From Xanthomonas codiaei (GTDB taxonomy: Bacteria > Pseudomonadota > Gammaproteobacteria > Xanthomonadales > Xanthomonadaceae), in NCBI RefSeq assembly GCF_002939785.1, contig NZ_MDEC01000016.1, forward strand, positions 1-64,000: a stretch of DNA of 64,000 nucleotides, in the 5' to 3' direction. Numbering within the stretch: the first letter of the stretch is position 1; the number at the start of each line of letters is the position of its first letter. The translations under genes were made by a program, and so were the position numbers. Under the pieces are notes generated by a model. That model worked only from the letters and a program-made list of their open reading frames with translations, was not told where the DNA came from and did not search any database. This document shows positions 47,432 through 55,734 of the stretch, piece by piece.

Positions 47432-48478
47432 ATGCGCCTGTTGAAGACCTCGTTCTGCGCGAGCCTGCTTGCTGCCGCGATCGGCACCCTCCCTATGCCG
47501 GGTCAGGCGGCCGACAAGGCAGCGCCGGCAGCTGCTCCGGCGCCATCGCAGCAGTCGCGCCAATGGCAGGCGCTGATCACCCGCAACAAGCCGCATGCGC
47601 GGCATGAAAACAGCATGGTGGCCATCGGCGATCGCCTGTATCTGGTCGGTGGACGCGATCAGCGCCCGCTGGAGATTTTCGACACTCGCACGCGTCGCTG
47701 GTCGCAAGGCAGTGCGCCACCGCTGATGGTGAGCCATGCACAGGCGGTGGTGTCGTCCGGCAAGCTGTATTTTGTGGGCGGCTTTACCGGCGACTATCCC
47801 GAAGAAACGTCGCTGACCAATCTGCTGATCTACGATCCCCAGACCGACCGCTGGCAGGTCGGACCAGAGATTCCCAAACAACGCCGCCGCGGTGCTGCCG
47901 GCGCCGTGGAGCACGACGGCGTGCTGTATCTGGTCGGCGGCAACACGCGCGGGCATATGAGCGGCTATGTGCCATGGCTGGATGCCTTCGATACCCGCAC
48001 ACAGCAATGGACGCAGCTGGCCGATGCGCCGCACGCGCGCGACCATTTCCATGCGGTGGTGATCGACGGAAAACTGTATGCCGCCGGTGGGCGCAGGTCG
48101 GCGCACGAAAGCGGCAATACCCTGGCGCAAACCGTCCCGGAGGTCGATGTCTATGACATCGGGCGCGGCACCTGGTCGGTGGCACCGGCCGCGTTACCGA
48201 CCCAGCGGGCAGGCACTGCCGCCATCGCACGCAATGGCCGGCTGCTGGTCATGGGCGGGGAGAGCACGCAGCAGGTCAAGGCTCACGACGAAGTGGAGGC
48301 CTATGACCCCCACGCCGGCACCTGGACCACGCTGGCAGCACTGCCGCAAGGCCGCCATGGCACCCAGGTGGCCGCCATCGACGGCACGCTCTATCTGGCC
48401 GCCGGAAGCGCCAACCGTGGCGGCGGCCCGGAGCTGGACGATGTGCTGATGCTGGAGCGCGAGACAGCGGCCGATTGA
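47432..48478 (+). CDS. Secreted Kelch-repeat beta-propeller protein
   Basis: A 348-residue precursor with a signal peptide (MRLLKTSFCASLLAAAIGTLPMPGQA). Six Kelch repeats follow, marked by LYLVGG, LYFVGG, LYLVGG, LYAAGG, LLVMGG and LYLAAG at about 45-50 residue spacing, each with a downstream W. A six-bladed propeller is expected, as in sugar epimerases (NanM) and galactose-oxidase-like proteins, but no catalytic site could be named. It should be periplasmic or extracellular. The neighbours give no hint of its role. Confidence 0.85.
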   Translation: MRLLKTSFCASLLAAAIGTLPMPGQAADKAAPAAAPAPSQQSRQWQALITRNKPHARHENSMVAIGDRLYLVGGRDQRPLEIFDTRTRRWSQGSAPPLMVSHAQAVVSSGKLYFVGGFTGDYPEETSLTNLLIYDPQTDRWQVGPEIPKQRRRGAAGAVEHDGVLYLVGGNTRGHMSGYVPWLDAFDTRTQQWTQLADAPHARDHFHAVVIDGKLYAAGGRRSAHESGNTLAQTVPEVDVYDIGRGTWSVAPAALPTQRAGTAAIARNGRLLVMGGESTQQVKAHDEVEAYDPHAGTWTTLAALPQGRHGTQVAAIDGTLYLAAGSANRGGGPELDDVLMLERETAAD

Positions 48479-48482
48479 GCTT

Positions 48483-48546
48483 GTGTCACCTCACTGGCGA
48501 CTGCACATCGCTCGCGACCGGAAGCTGTCGCGCGCCAGCGTGACAC
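48483..48546. repeat. Imperfect inverted repeat downstream of the Kelch gene
   Basis: GTGTCAC plus CTGGCG (48483-48499) and CGCCAG plus GTGACAC (48533-48546) pair with a small asymmetric bulge around a 33-base middle. Lying between convergent genes just after the Kelch stop, it may act as a two-way terminator. Confidence 0.35.
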
Positions 48547-48712
48547 GCGCTTGCCGAATCCAGCAGCAGCGCCTCCGTCAAGCGCCGCTTGAGCCTGGCG
48601 CCGACGCCTGGTTGCATCGTCGGCGATCGCACGATGCAGCGATGCCCACGCGCATCGAGCAATGGCTGTCTCCATGCGCTGCCGCCCAGGTGCGCAGGCG
48701 CGCACTGCGCTA

Positions 48713-49750
48713 TCAACGCACGAACTGCAAGCCCAGCGACTTGACCCGCACGCGGGTCAGCATCGCGTGCGAGGTCATGTAGAGGGTATGGCCGTCGTTG
48801 CCGAACGCGCAGTTGGAGATGGCCTCACCGGTTTCGATGCGACCCAGCCGCTGGCCGGACGGGTCGAACACGATCACCCCGCCGGGGCCAGTGGCGAACA
48901 GGTGGCCGTCAGACGAGACCGCCATGCCGTCGGGCAGGCCGGGAGCATCCTTGGCGACCAGGTCCGAGGCATCGGCGAACACGCGCTTGCCGGTGACGGC
49001 ACCCTGCGCATCAAGCGCATACGCCATCCAGATCGGTCGTTTGGGGTCGGAATTGGACACGTACAAGGTGCGCTCATCCGGCGATAGCGCAATCCCATTG
49101 GGAAAGCTCAGGCTGTCGTCCAGCAGATGCACGCTGCCGTCGGGGTCGAGCCGGTAGACGCCGTTGTAACGCAATTCCTTGACCGGCGAGTCGTTGAGAT
49201 CCTTCAGGCCATACGGCGGATCGGTAAAGAACACCACGCCGTCGTTGCGCCGCACCACATCGTTGGGACTGTTGAAGCGCTTGCCGTCGAAGCTAGTGGC
49301 CAGCGGCGTCTTCTTGCGAGTGGCCGGATCGAGCCTGGCCACGATGCGCGTGCCCGAATCGGCCAGCAGCACCGTGCCACCGGGCTCGGCATACAGGCCA
49401 TTGGCGCCTGCTTCGCGCAGCGTGGCCTGTTCCGGGCCGACGTAGCCGGACGGCGACAGCAGCACCGACAGACCGGCATCCTCGGACCAGCGATACAGCG
49501 TGTTTTCCGGCACATCGGTGAACAACAGGTAGCCCCCGCTGCGCACCCATGCCGGGCCTTCGGACCAGGTGAAGCCTTCGGTGAGCTTCTCGATGCGCGC
49601 ATCGGCCGCGATCACCTTGCCAAAGCGCGCATCGAAGCTTTGCAGATGCCCGATGGCGGTGAATCGCGGCGGCGGTGTGTCCTTCTTCGTGCAGGCAGCG
49701 ACAATGGCCAGCAGCGGAACGGCCAACAACAGATAGGGCGACAAGCGCAT
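48713..49750 (-). CDS. SMP-30/gluconolactonase-family lipoprotein
   Basis: A 345-residue protein with a lipoprotein signal ending VAAC (Cys20). A six-bladed SMP-30 propeller follows with EGPAWVRSGGYLLFTDVPEN, GLYAEPGGTVLLADSGT, NSPNDVVRRNDGVVFFTDPPYG and SFPNGIALSPDERTLYVSNSD, which supply the metal ligands (Glu, Asn, Asp). Family members hydrolyse sugar lactones. It begins 68 bases after the stop of a GH10 xylanase on the same strand, so it may be cotranscribed and act on an aldonolactone made during xylan breakdown; that is inference. It is anchored to a membrane on the periplasmic or outer face. Confidence 0.88.
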   Translation of the reverse strand: MRLSPYLLLAVPLLAIVAACTKKDTPPPRFTAIGHLQSFDARFGKVIAADARIEKLTEGFTWSEGPAWVRSGGYLLFTDVPENTLYRWSEDAGLSVLLSPSGYVGPEQATLREAGANGLYAEPGGTVLLADSGTRIVARLDPATRKKTPLATSFDGKRFNSPNDVVRRNDGVVFFTDPPYGLKDLNDSPVKELRYNGVYRLDPDGSVHLLDDSLSFPNGIALSPDERTLYVSNSDPKRPIWMAYALDAQGAVTGKRVFADASDLVAKDAPGLPDGMAVSSDGHLFATGPGGVIVFDPSGQRLGRIETGEAISNCAFGNDGHTLYMTSHAMLTRVRVKSLGLQFVR

Positions 49751-49818
49751 CGGCAAGGTCCGGGTTCAAGTGCATGCCATCATGCCATCATGCGCGCCGC
49801 GCAGGCTGGCGAACGCGG

Positions 49819-51000
49819 CTATTGCCCGCCGGCGGCGGGCACCGCCAGCACCGCATCCAGTGCCGGCTTGGGCCGGTGAGTGCGATCGAACAGCAGCGGA
49901 TAGTTGGTGCGGCCGGGCACCGGGTAATCGTTCTTCCACGACATGCCGTCGGTGACGCCCCACACGCTGACACGCGCCAGCTTGTCGCGCTTGCGCCAGA
50001 ACAGCGCGAACAGTTCCGCATAACGCTCGGTCAACTGCGCCTGCACCTGCGGCGGCAACCCAGCGCGATACGGATCGAGAAAACGCTTGAATTCCGGCAG
50101 CTGGAACTGCTTGTGCGCCAGACCCGTTCCGATTACCTGGCCTTCCTTGGTGATCGGCAAGACATCGATGTCCAGTTCGGTGATCATGACCTTGATGCCG
50201 AGCGCGGCGTACGCATCGATGGCATCTTCGATATCGCGCAGGCTTGGGTAGTTCAGCCCCCAATGCCCCTGCATGCCGACGCCGTCGATGCGGATACCGG
50301 CCTGCTGCAGCATCCTGACCATGCGCACGATGCCATCGCGCTTGGCCGGGCGCCAGGCATTGAAGTCGTTGTAGTAGAGCTCGGCATCCGGCGCGTAGCG
50401 CTGCGCGAAGGCGAAGGCATTGCGCACCACGGTGTCGCCATCGCCCACGCGTTGTACCCAGTTGGTGGCGCGGTAGCTACCGTCTTCGTCGATGATTTCG
50501 TTGACCACATCCCAGGCCTGCACCTTGCCGACATAGCGCCCGGCAACCCGCTCGATATGCGCGCGCATGCGTTCGACCTGCGCAGCCGAGGTGTTGGGTG
50601 TGCCCTGCGCATCGACGAAGAACCACTCCGGGGTCTGGTTATGCCAGACCAGCGTATGCCCGACCACGAACATGCGCTGGCGCTGGCGCTGCGCATAGGC
50701 GACGAACGCGTCGGCGGCGGCGAAGTCGAGCACGCCCGGCCGCGGCGCGACGACCTCGGCCTTCATCACGTTCTCCGGCGTGAGTGCATTGAAATGGCAG
50801 GCGACCAATGCCGCCGAGGCAGCATCCTTGCCGGAAACGATCTCGGCATCGACCGCCGTCCCCAGCAAGAAGCCCTCGGAGTAGGCGGACTTGAGCGTCA
50901 CCGCTGCGGGTGCGCACGCCGGCGCTGCCATGGCTGCTGCAGCGATCAAGCTCGAGCCGAGCAGCAAGCCGCAGCGCAACAGCCAGGATAGGTGATGCAT
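49819..51000 (-). CDS. GH10 endo-1,4-beta-xylanase, copy 1
   Basis: A 393-residue GH10 xylanase with a signal peptide ending AMA-APACAP. Motifs are the GH10 opening HFNALTPENVMKAE, VVGHTLVWHNQTPEWFF, acid/base Glu168 in WDVVNEI and nucleophile Glu275 in ITELDID. It cleaves the xylan backbone; no carbohydrate-binding module is attached, so soluble xylan or larger oligosaccharides are likely substrates. The start at 51000 is set by the signal peptide. The 289-base spacer before it shows no clear xyl-box, so its control is uncertain. Confidence 0.94.
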   Translation of the reverse strand: MHHLSWLLRCGLLLGSSLIAAAAMAAPACAPAAVTLKSAYSEGFLLGTAVDAEIVSGKDAASAALVACHFNALTPENVMKAEVVAPRPGVLDFAAADAFVAYAQRQRQRMFVVGHTLVWHNQTPEWFFVDAQGTPNTSAAQVERMRAHIERVAGRYVGKVQAWDVVNEIIDEDGSYRATNWVQRVGDGDTVVRNAFAFAQRYAPDAELYYNDFNAWRPAKRDGIVRMVRMLQQAGIRIDGVGMQGHWGLNYPSLRDIEDAIDAYAALGIKVMITELDIDVLPITKEGQVIGTGLAHKQFQLPEFKRFLDPYRAGLPPQVQAQLTERYAELFALFWRKRDKLARVSVWGVTDGMSWKNDYPVPGRTNYPLLFDRTHRPKPALDAVLAVPAAGGQ

Positions 51001-51289
51001 GGACGTTCTCACTGTCAAAGGGAGTGCCTGGTGAGGGATGCGGCGTGTGCACACCGATGGGGGAAGGACGGCAGCGGCCGTGCATCGCGCAGTCACCGGG
51101 CACCGCCGGCACGATAGCCCGGATGCGCAACCACAGGCACGTGTTCCGCATCGCCTGTGCGCATGGCGCCGTGCATGCGCTCGACGCGCCTGCGGTGCGT
51201 GCATGCGTGTCTCCTTGGGCCAGCCCAGGCGAGTGAGGGGCCCAACGCGCCACGCAAGCATCCCGCACCGCCGCCGCGCAACACGTGAC

Positions 51290-54187
51290 TCATTCGGCCT
51301 GCACCTGCACACGGGTCGCTTGCAGCGTGTCCGATTCCACATGCAGGATGATCGGCCCGCGCGCGCCGGTGTGTGCGCGCACGATGGCCAGGCACAGGCC
51401 GTTGAAGGCGTTGCGTTGCGCCGAGCCGAACGGCTCCAGGTTGGTGGGGTCGCCGTTGTCGGTGGCCACCAGCTCGCCGGGCCCTTCGATGCGAAAGCGC
51501 AGGCGGTCACCCGCGGTCGGTGCAGCGCGGCCCTCGCGATCGAGCAGGCGCACGGTGATGAAGCTCAGGTCCTTGCCATCGCCACGGATGCGGCTGCGGT
51601 CGGGCGTGGCCTGCATGCGTGCGGCACGGCCGGCGGTCTGCACGCGGTCGCTGGCCCACGGTGTGCCGTTCCGGTACGCCTGCACGCGCAGTTCGCCGGG
51701 CTGGTACACCACCGCGTCCCACCGCAAGCGGTACTGCAGCGGGCCCTTGCGCTTGCGTCCCTGCGAGACGCCATTGACGAATAGCTCGGCTTCGTCGCCG
51801 GAGGTGAACACGTGCACCGGGGTGACCTGGCCCTCGCGCCCCGGCCAGCTCCAGTGCGGCAGCAGATGCGCCATCGGCAGGTCCGGGCGCCACCGCGACT
51901 GGTACAGCCAATAGCGGTCCTTGGGAAATCCCGCCAGGTCCAGGATGCCGGAATAGGAGCTGCGCGAGCTGTAGTACGGCGTGGGCTCGCCCAGGTAGTC
52001 GAAACCGGTCCAGACGAATTCGCCGGCCACGTAGGGGTGCCGGTCCAGCGCCGCGAACACCTTGTCCGCGCTGGAACCGAAGTCCACCGCATGCAACTCA
52101 TACGCGCTGACCTGATGCGCCACCGCATCGCCGCCGCGCCCCTCGCGCACCGGTGCGCTGATGTCCGGGCTCACCGGAAACAGATACACCCCGCGGCTGC
52201 TCAGGGCCGATGCGGTCTCGCTGCTGAGGATCGCCTTGTGCGGAAACTTCGCATGGAATGCCGGGTATTGCGGCTGCTTGCGAATACGCTCGGTACCTTC
52301 GAATTCCGGCGCATCGCGGATGCCCTCGCCCTGGTAGTTGAGGCTGATGACATCCAGCGCGGCGGGCAACGGCATGTCCGGCGAAGCGTAGTTCATCGTC
52401 ACCGTGGCCGGACGGCTGGGATCCTCGTCGTGCACGATGGCATGCAGGCGGCGCGCGATCGCCGCGCCCTGCGCGCCGGTGTATTGCTCACCGACCTCGT
52501 TGCCCACGCTCCACAGCATCACCGAGGGATGGTTGCGGTCGCGCCGCAACATCGCGCGCAGGTCCGGCTCGTGCCATTGCGGGAACACCAGATGGAAGTC
52601 CAGCGGGGTCTTCTTCATCTCCCAGCTGTCGAAGATCTCGTCCACCACCAGCAGGCCCATGCGATCGGTGAGTTCCAGCAGCTCCGGCGCCGGCGGGTTG
52701 TGGCTCATGCGGATCGCATTGGCGCCCATCTGCTGCAGCAACTGCAGCTGGCGTTCGGCCGCACGCAGATTGAACGCCGCGCCCAGCGCGCCGAGATCGT
52801 GGTGGTTGTTCACGCCGCGGATGGACACATGCTCGCCGTTGACCAGCAGGCCCTTGTCGGCATCGAACACGATGCTGCGGATCCCGAACCGGGTGTCGTA
52901 GCGGTCCACCACCCGCCCGTTCTGGCGGACCTCGGTCACCGCCACATAGCGGTGCGGCTGCTGGGTGGGCGGTGGTCCCCACAGTCGCGGATTGACGATC
53001 TGCACAGTGCCCTGCACACGGGCACTGCCGCCGGCAGGCACGGCAATCTGCGTTGCGGCGATCTGCGCGACCGCCTCGCCACTGGGCGTACCACTTGCTG
53101 CGTCGAGCACATAGATGGCAGTGCTGACCTGCGCTTGCGCTGCAGTGCGAGCAGCGTTGTCCAGCGTCACGGCCAACTGCACCTGCGCCGATGCCGCCGA
53201 CACCTGCGGCGTGGTCAGCTGCGTGCCCCACTGTGCGATGTGCAGCGGTGCGGTCTTGGTCAGCCACACATGGCGATACAGCCCGCCGCCGGGATACCAG
53301 CGCGCCGAGTCGGGCGGGTTGTCCAGGCGGATCGCCAGCTGGTTGCGCCCGCCGACAATCGCATGCGGGGTCAGGTCCACGCGCCAGGAGCTGTAGCCAT
53401 ACGGCCAGCCGCCGACCAGCTCGCCGTTGAGCCAGACCGTGGCATACGACATCGCGCCATCGAGATCGAGAAACAGCGAGCGGCCGCGGTCGCTGGCCGG
53501 AATCTCCAGGGTCTTGCGGTACCAGCCCACGCCCCAGCTCGCCAGTCGGCCCATGCCGCCATACGGCCCCTCGGCGAGAAACGGCCCGGCAATGGCCCAG
53601 TCGTGCGGCAGGTCCACCGCCTGCCAGCGGCTGTCGTCGAAACCTGCCTGCACATAGTCCACGCCGCTGCCTGGGTGGCCGGGCGGACGCAGATGGCGTT
53701 GTGCGGGATCGGCGATCAATGCATTGCCGGTTGGCAGGATCCACGGCTTGAGCACCGCGCTCGACGGTGCCGGCGGTTGCTGCGCCTGATCCGGGCGCGC
53801 ATCGGCCACCTTGCCATCCTCGCTGCGAACGACCTGCGGGCGCACGTCGTAATCGAGCACCACGGTATTTCCCCGCGGATCGCCGCGCTGGAAGCGCCAG
53901 CCCGCGTCCAGCGACAGCCGTTCGCGCGGTGCGCTGCGCGGCTGTTCTGCCACTGCATCGGCCATACCGGCTGCATTGACGCTGCAGACAAGCGCGGCCA
54001 GGCCAGCACGCAGCATGCGCAGGAGATGCGGCTGCCGCGTGTCCAGGCGCAGGGCACGGGCGCGCCTGCCCAGGCGGGACAGCCACGCCCGTCGCGGTAT
54101 GAGGCGAGGTAACGGTACGCGCGCGCCGCACGGGTTCGTACGTGCCTGGGCCGCGCCTGCGTGGCGCTGTGCGGCGGCTAGGGTCAT
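51290..54187 (-). CDS. Exported GH2 beta-glycosidase
   Basis: A GH2 enzyme of 965 residues from the ATG at 54187, or 908 from 54016. It has a sugar-binding jelly roll (DDSRWQAVDLPHDWAI), an Ig-like sandwich and a TIM barrel with GVNNHHDLGALG, IRMSHNPP, acid/base Glu in SVGNEVGEQY and nucleophile Glu in AGEFVWTGFDYLGEP. A C-terminal DUF4982-like domain and further Ig-like domains follow. GH2 covers galactosidases, mannosidases and glucuronidases; in this locus it likely removes a side chain such as galactose from xylan. The later start puts the signal peptide (LRAGLAALVCSVNAAGMADA) at the N-terminus but has no Shine-Dalgarno. The earlier one has GAGG at 10 bases. The start is therefore uncertain. 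Confidence 0.87.
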   Translation of the reverse strand: MTLAAAQRHAGAAQARTNPCGARVPLPRLIPRRAWLSRLGRRARALRLDTRQPHLLRMLRAGLAALVCSVNAAGMADAVAEQPRSAPRERLSLDAGWRFQRGDPRGNTVVLDYDVRPQVVRSEDGKVADARPDQAQQPPAPSSAVLKPWILPTGNALIADPAQRHLRPPGHPGSGVDYVQAGFDDSRWQAVDLPHDWAIAGPFLAEGPYGGMGRLASWGVGWYRKTLEIPASDRGRSLFLDLDGAMSYATVWLNGELVGGWPYGYSSWRVDLTPHAIVGGRNQLAIRLDNPPDSARWYPGGGLYRHVWLTKTAPLHIAQWGTQLTTPQVSAASAQVQLAVTLDNAARTAAQAQVSTAIYVLDAASGTPSGEAVAQIAATQIAVPAGGSARVQGTVQIVNPRLWGPPPTQQPHRYVAVTEVRQNGRVVDRYDTRFGIRSIVFDADKGLLVNGEHVSIRGVNNHHDLGALGAAFNLRAAERQLQLLQQMGANAIRMSHNPPAPELLELTDRMGLLVVDEIFDSWEMKKTPLDFHLVFPQWHEPDLRAMLRRDRNHPSVMLWSVGNEVGEQYTGAQGAAIARRLHAIVHDEDPSRPATVTMNYASPDMPLPAALDVISLNYQGEGIRDAPEFEGTERIRKQPQYPAFHAKFPHKAILSSETASALSSRGVYLFPVSPDISAPVREGRGGDAVAHQVSAYELHAVDFGSSADKVFAALDRHPYVAGEFVWTGFDYLGEPTPYYSSRSSYSGILDLAGFPKDRYWLYQSRWRPDLPMAHLLPHWSWPGREGQVTPVHVFTSGDEAELFVNGVSQGRKRKGPLQYRLRWDAVVYQPGELRVQAYRNGTPWASDRVQTAGRAARMQATPDRSRIRGDGKDLSFITVRLLDREGRAAPTAGDRLRFRIEGPGELVATDNGDPTNLEPFGSAQRNAFNGLCLAIVRAHTGARGPIILHVESDTLQATRVQVQAE

Positions 54188-54201
54188 CGGCTCAGTGCCT
54201 C

Positions 54202-54225
54202 GGCGCATTGCACGTGCAATGCGCC
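54202..54225. promoter_or_regulatory. 24-base perfect palindrome just upstream of the GH2 gene
   Basis: GGCGCATTGCAC at 54202-54213 is followed by its exact reverse complement, centred on CACGTG. It ends 15 bases before the earlier GH2 start codon and lies in the uxaC-GH2 spacer. It could be an operator, an RNA hairpin that tunes translation, or an extragenic palindrome. Confidence 0.55.
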
Positions 54226-54263
54226 AGTCGTGGCATGCGCGCGCGCATTGCGCCGACCCACTC

Positions 54264-55685
54264 TCACAGCTTGTAGGCCTGCTTGGGCAGGCGATAGGCC
54301 AGGTCCACCGCGATCTCCGCAGCCTCGTCCTCGTCCAGCCGATGCTCGGCCACCAGCTTGGCCAGGAATGCACTGTCCACGCGCCGCGCCACGTCGTGGC
54401 GGGCGGGAATCGACAGGAATGCACGCGTATCGTCGTTGAAGCCCACCGTGTTGTAGAAGCCGGCACTGGCCAGGGTCTGCTCGCGAAAGCGCCACATGCC
54501 GTCGGGCGCATCGTGGAACCACCACGCCGGGCCCAGCAGCAGTGCCGGGTAATGCCCCGCAAGCGGCGCCAGTTCGCGGCTGTAGCTGGTCTCATCCAGG
54601 GTGAACACGATCAGGCGCAGCCGCGGGTCGTTGCCATGGCGATCCAGCAAGGGCTTGAGCGCATGCACATAGTCGGTGCGCATCGGGATATCGGCACCCT
54701 TGTCGCGCCCGTAGCGCTGGAACAGCGGCTGGTTGTGATTGCGGAAGCAGCCCGGATGCAGCTGCATCACCAATCCGTCGTCCAGGCTCATGCCGGCCAT
54801 TTCGGTCAGCACCTGCGCGCGGAACAGCTCGGCCTGTTCCGGCGTTGCAGCGCCGCGCACCACCGTCTCGAACAGGCGTTGCGCCTGCCCCGGCGACAGG
54901 TCGGCGGTGGCGGCGCTGGGATGGCCGTGGTCGGTAGAGGTGGCGCCGTGCGCGGCAAAGAATGCGCGGCGTTGTCGATGCGCGCGCAGATAGCCGGGCC
55001 AGGTCAGCACATCCTCGCCGGTCAGTGCACCGAATTGCTGCAGCGCGCCGGCGAACTGCTCGTGCTCCGGGTCCACCACCGGGTCCGGACGGTAGGCGGT
55101 CAGCACCCGTCCGGTCCATCCGCTGTCGGCAATGGCGGCGTGGTGCTGCAAGCTATCCAGCGGCGACTCGGTGGTGGCGATCACCTCGATGTTGAAGCGC
55201 TCGAACAAGGCACGTGGTGCGAATGCCGGAGTCTGCAGCGCGGCGGTGATGTGGTCGTAATAGTGATCGGCGCTGGCCGCGTCCAGCCGGATGCGCAGAT
55301 CGAACACTTCGTGGAAGACATGGTTGAGCCACAGCGCCGAAGGCGTGCCGCGCAGCAGTGCGAAATGCTTGGCGAACACACGCCAGGCCGCACGCGGGTC
55401 CACTGCCGCGCGCGTGCCGTCGGCACGCGGAATGCCCAGCGCATCCAGATCGATACCCTGGCTGTAGAGCATGCGGAACACGTAGTGGTCGGGCACCAGC
55501 AGCAGTTCGGTGGCGTTGGCGAATGCGGCGTTGCTGGCAAACCAGGCCGGGTCGGTGTGGCCATGCGGGCTGATGATCGGCAGCCGGGCGATCTGCGCAT
55601 ACAGACGACGCGCGATCGCCCGCGTGCCAGGGTCGGCGGGTAACAGCCGGTCGTCGTGCAGTGTCAGGGGAGAAGGCATGGGCAT
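54264..55685 (-). CDS. uxaC: Glucuronate isomerase
   Basis: A 473-residue amidohydrolase-fold isomerase (start ATG 55685, or 55679 as MPSPLTLH). The UxaC signatures are PIISPHGHTDPAWFASN near residue 37 (metal His), FNIEVIATTESPLDSL, GMSLDDGLVMQLHPGCFRNHN and a C-terminal VGFNDDTRAFLSIPARHDV. It converts D-glucuronate to D-fructuronate in the cytoplasm, the step before UxuB. It lies between the GH10 and GH2 genes on the minus strand, 49 bases after the xylanase, in the exuT operon. Length matches the family (about 470). Confidence 0.95.
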   Translation of the reverse strand: MPMPSPLTLHDDRLLPADPGTRAIARRLYAQIARLPIISPHGHTDPAWFASNAAFANATELLLVPDHYVFRMLYSQGIDLDALGIPRADGTRAAVDPRAAWRVFAKHFALLRGTPSALWLNHVFHEVFDLRIRLDAASADHYYDHITAALQTPAFAPRALFERFNIEVIATTESPLDSLQHHAAIADSGWTGRVLTAYRPDPVVDPEHEQFAGALQQFGALTGEDVLTWPGYLRAHRQRRAFFAAHGATSTDHGHPSAATADLSPGQAQRLFETVVRGAATPEQAELFRAQVLTEMAGMSLDDGLVMQLHPGCFRNHNQPLFQRYGRDKGADIPMRTDYVHALKPLLDRHGNDPRLRLIVFTLDETSYSRELAPLAGHYPALLLGPAWWFHDAPDGMWRFREQTLASAGFYNTVGFNDDTRAFLSIPARHDVARRVDSAFLAKLVAEHRLDEDEAAEIAVDLAYRLPKQAYKL

Positions 55686-55734
55686 GGAATCAGGGCATCG
55701 GGAAAGACGGAAAACACTCTGCCGGCCACCTGCA

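Noticed and set aside
51812-54112. A 766-codon plus-strand frame opposite the GH2 gene
   Set aside because: Antisense shadow with no recognisable protein; GH2 catalytic motifs are in the minus-strand frame.
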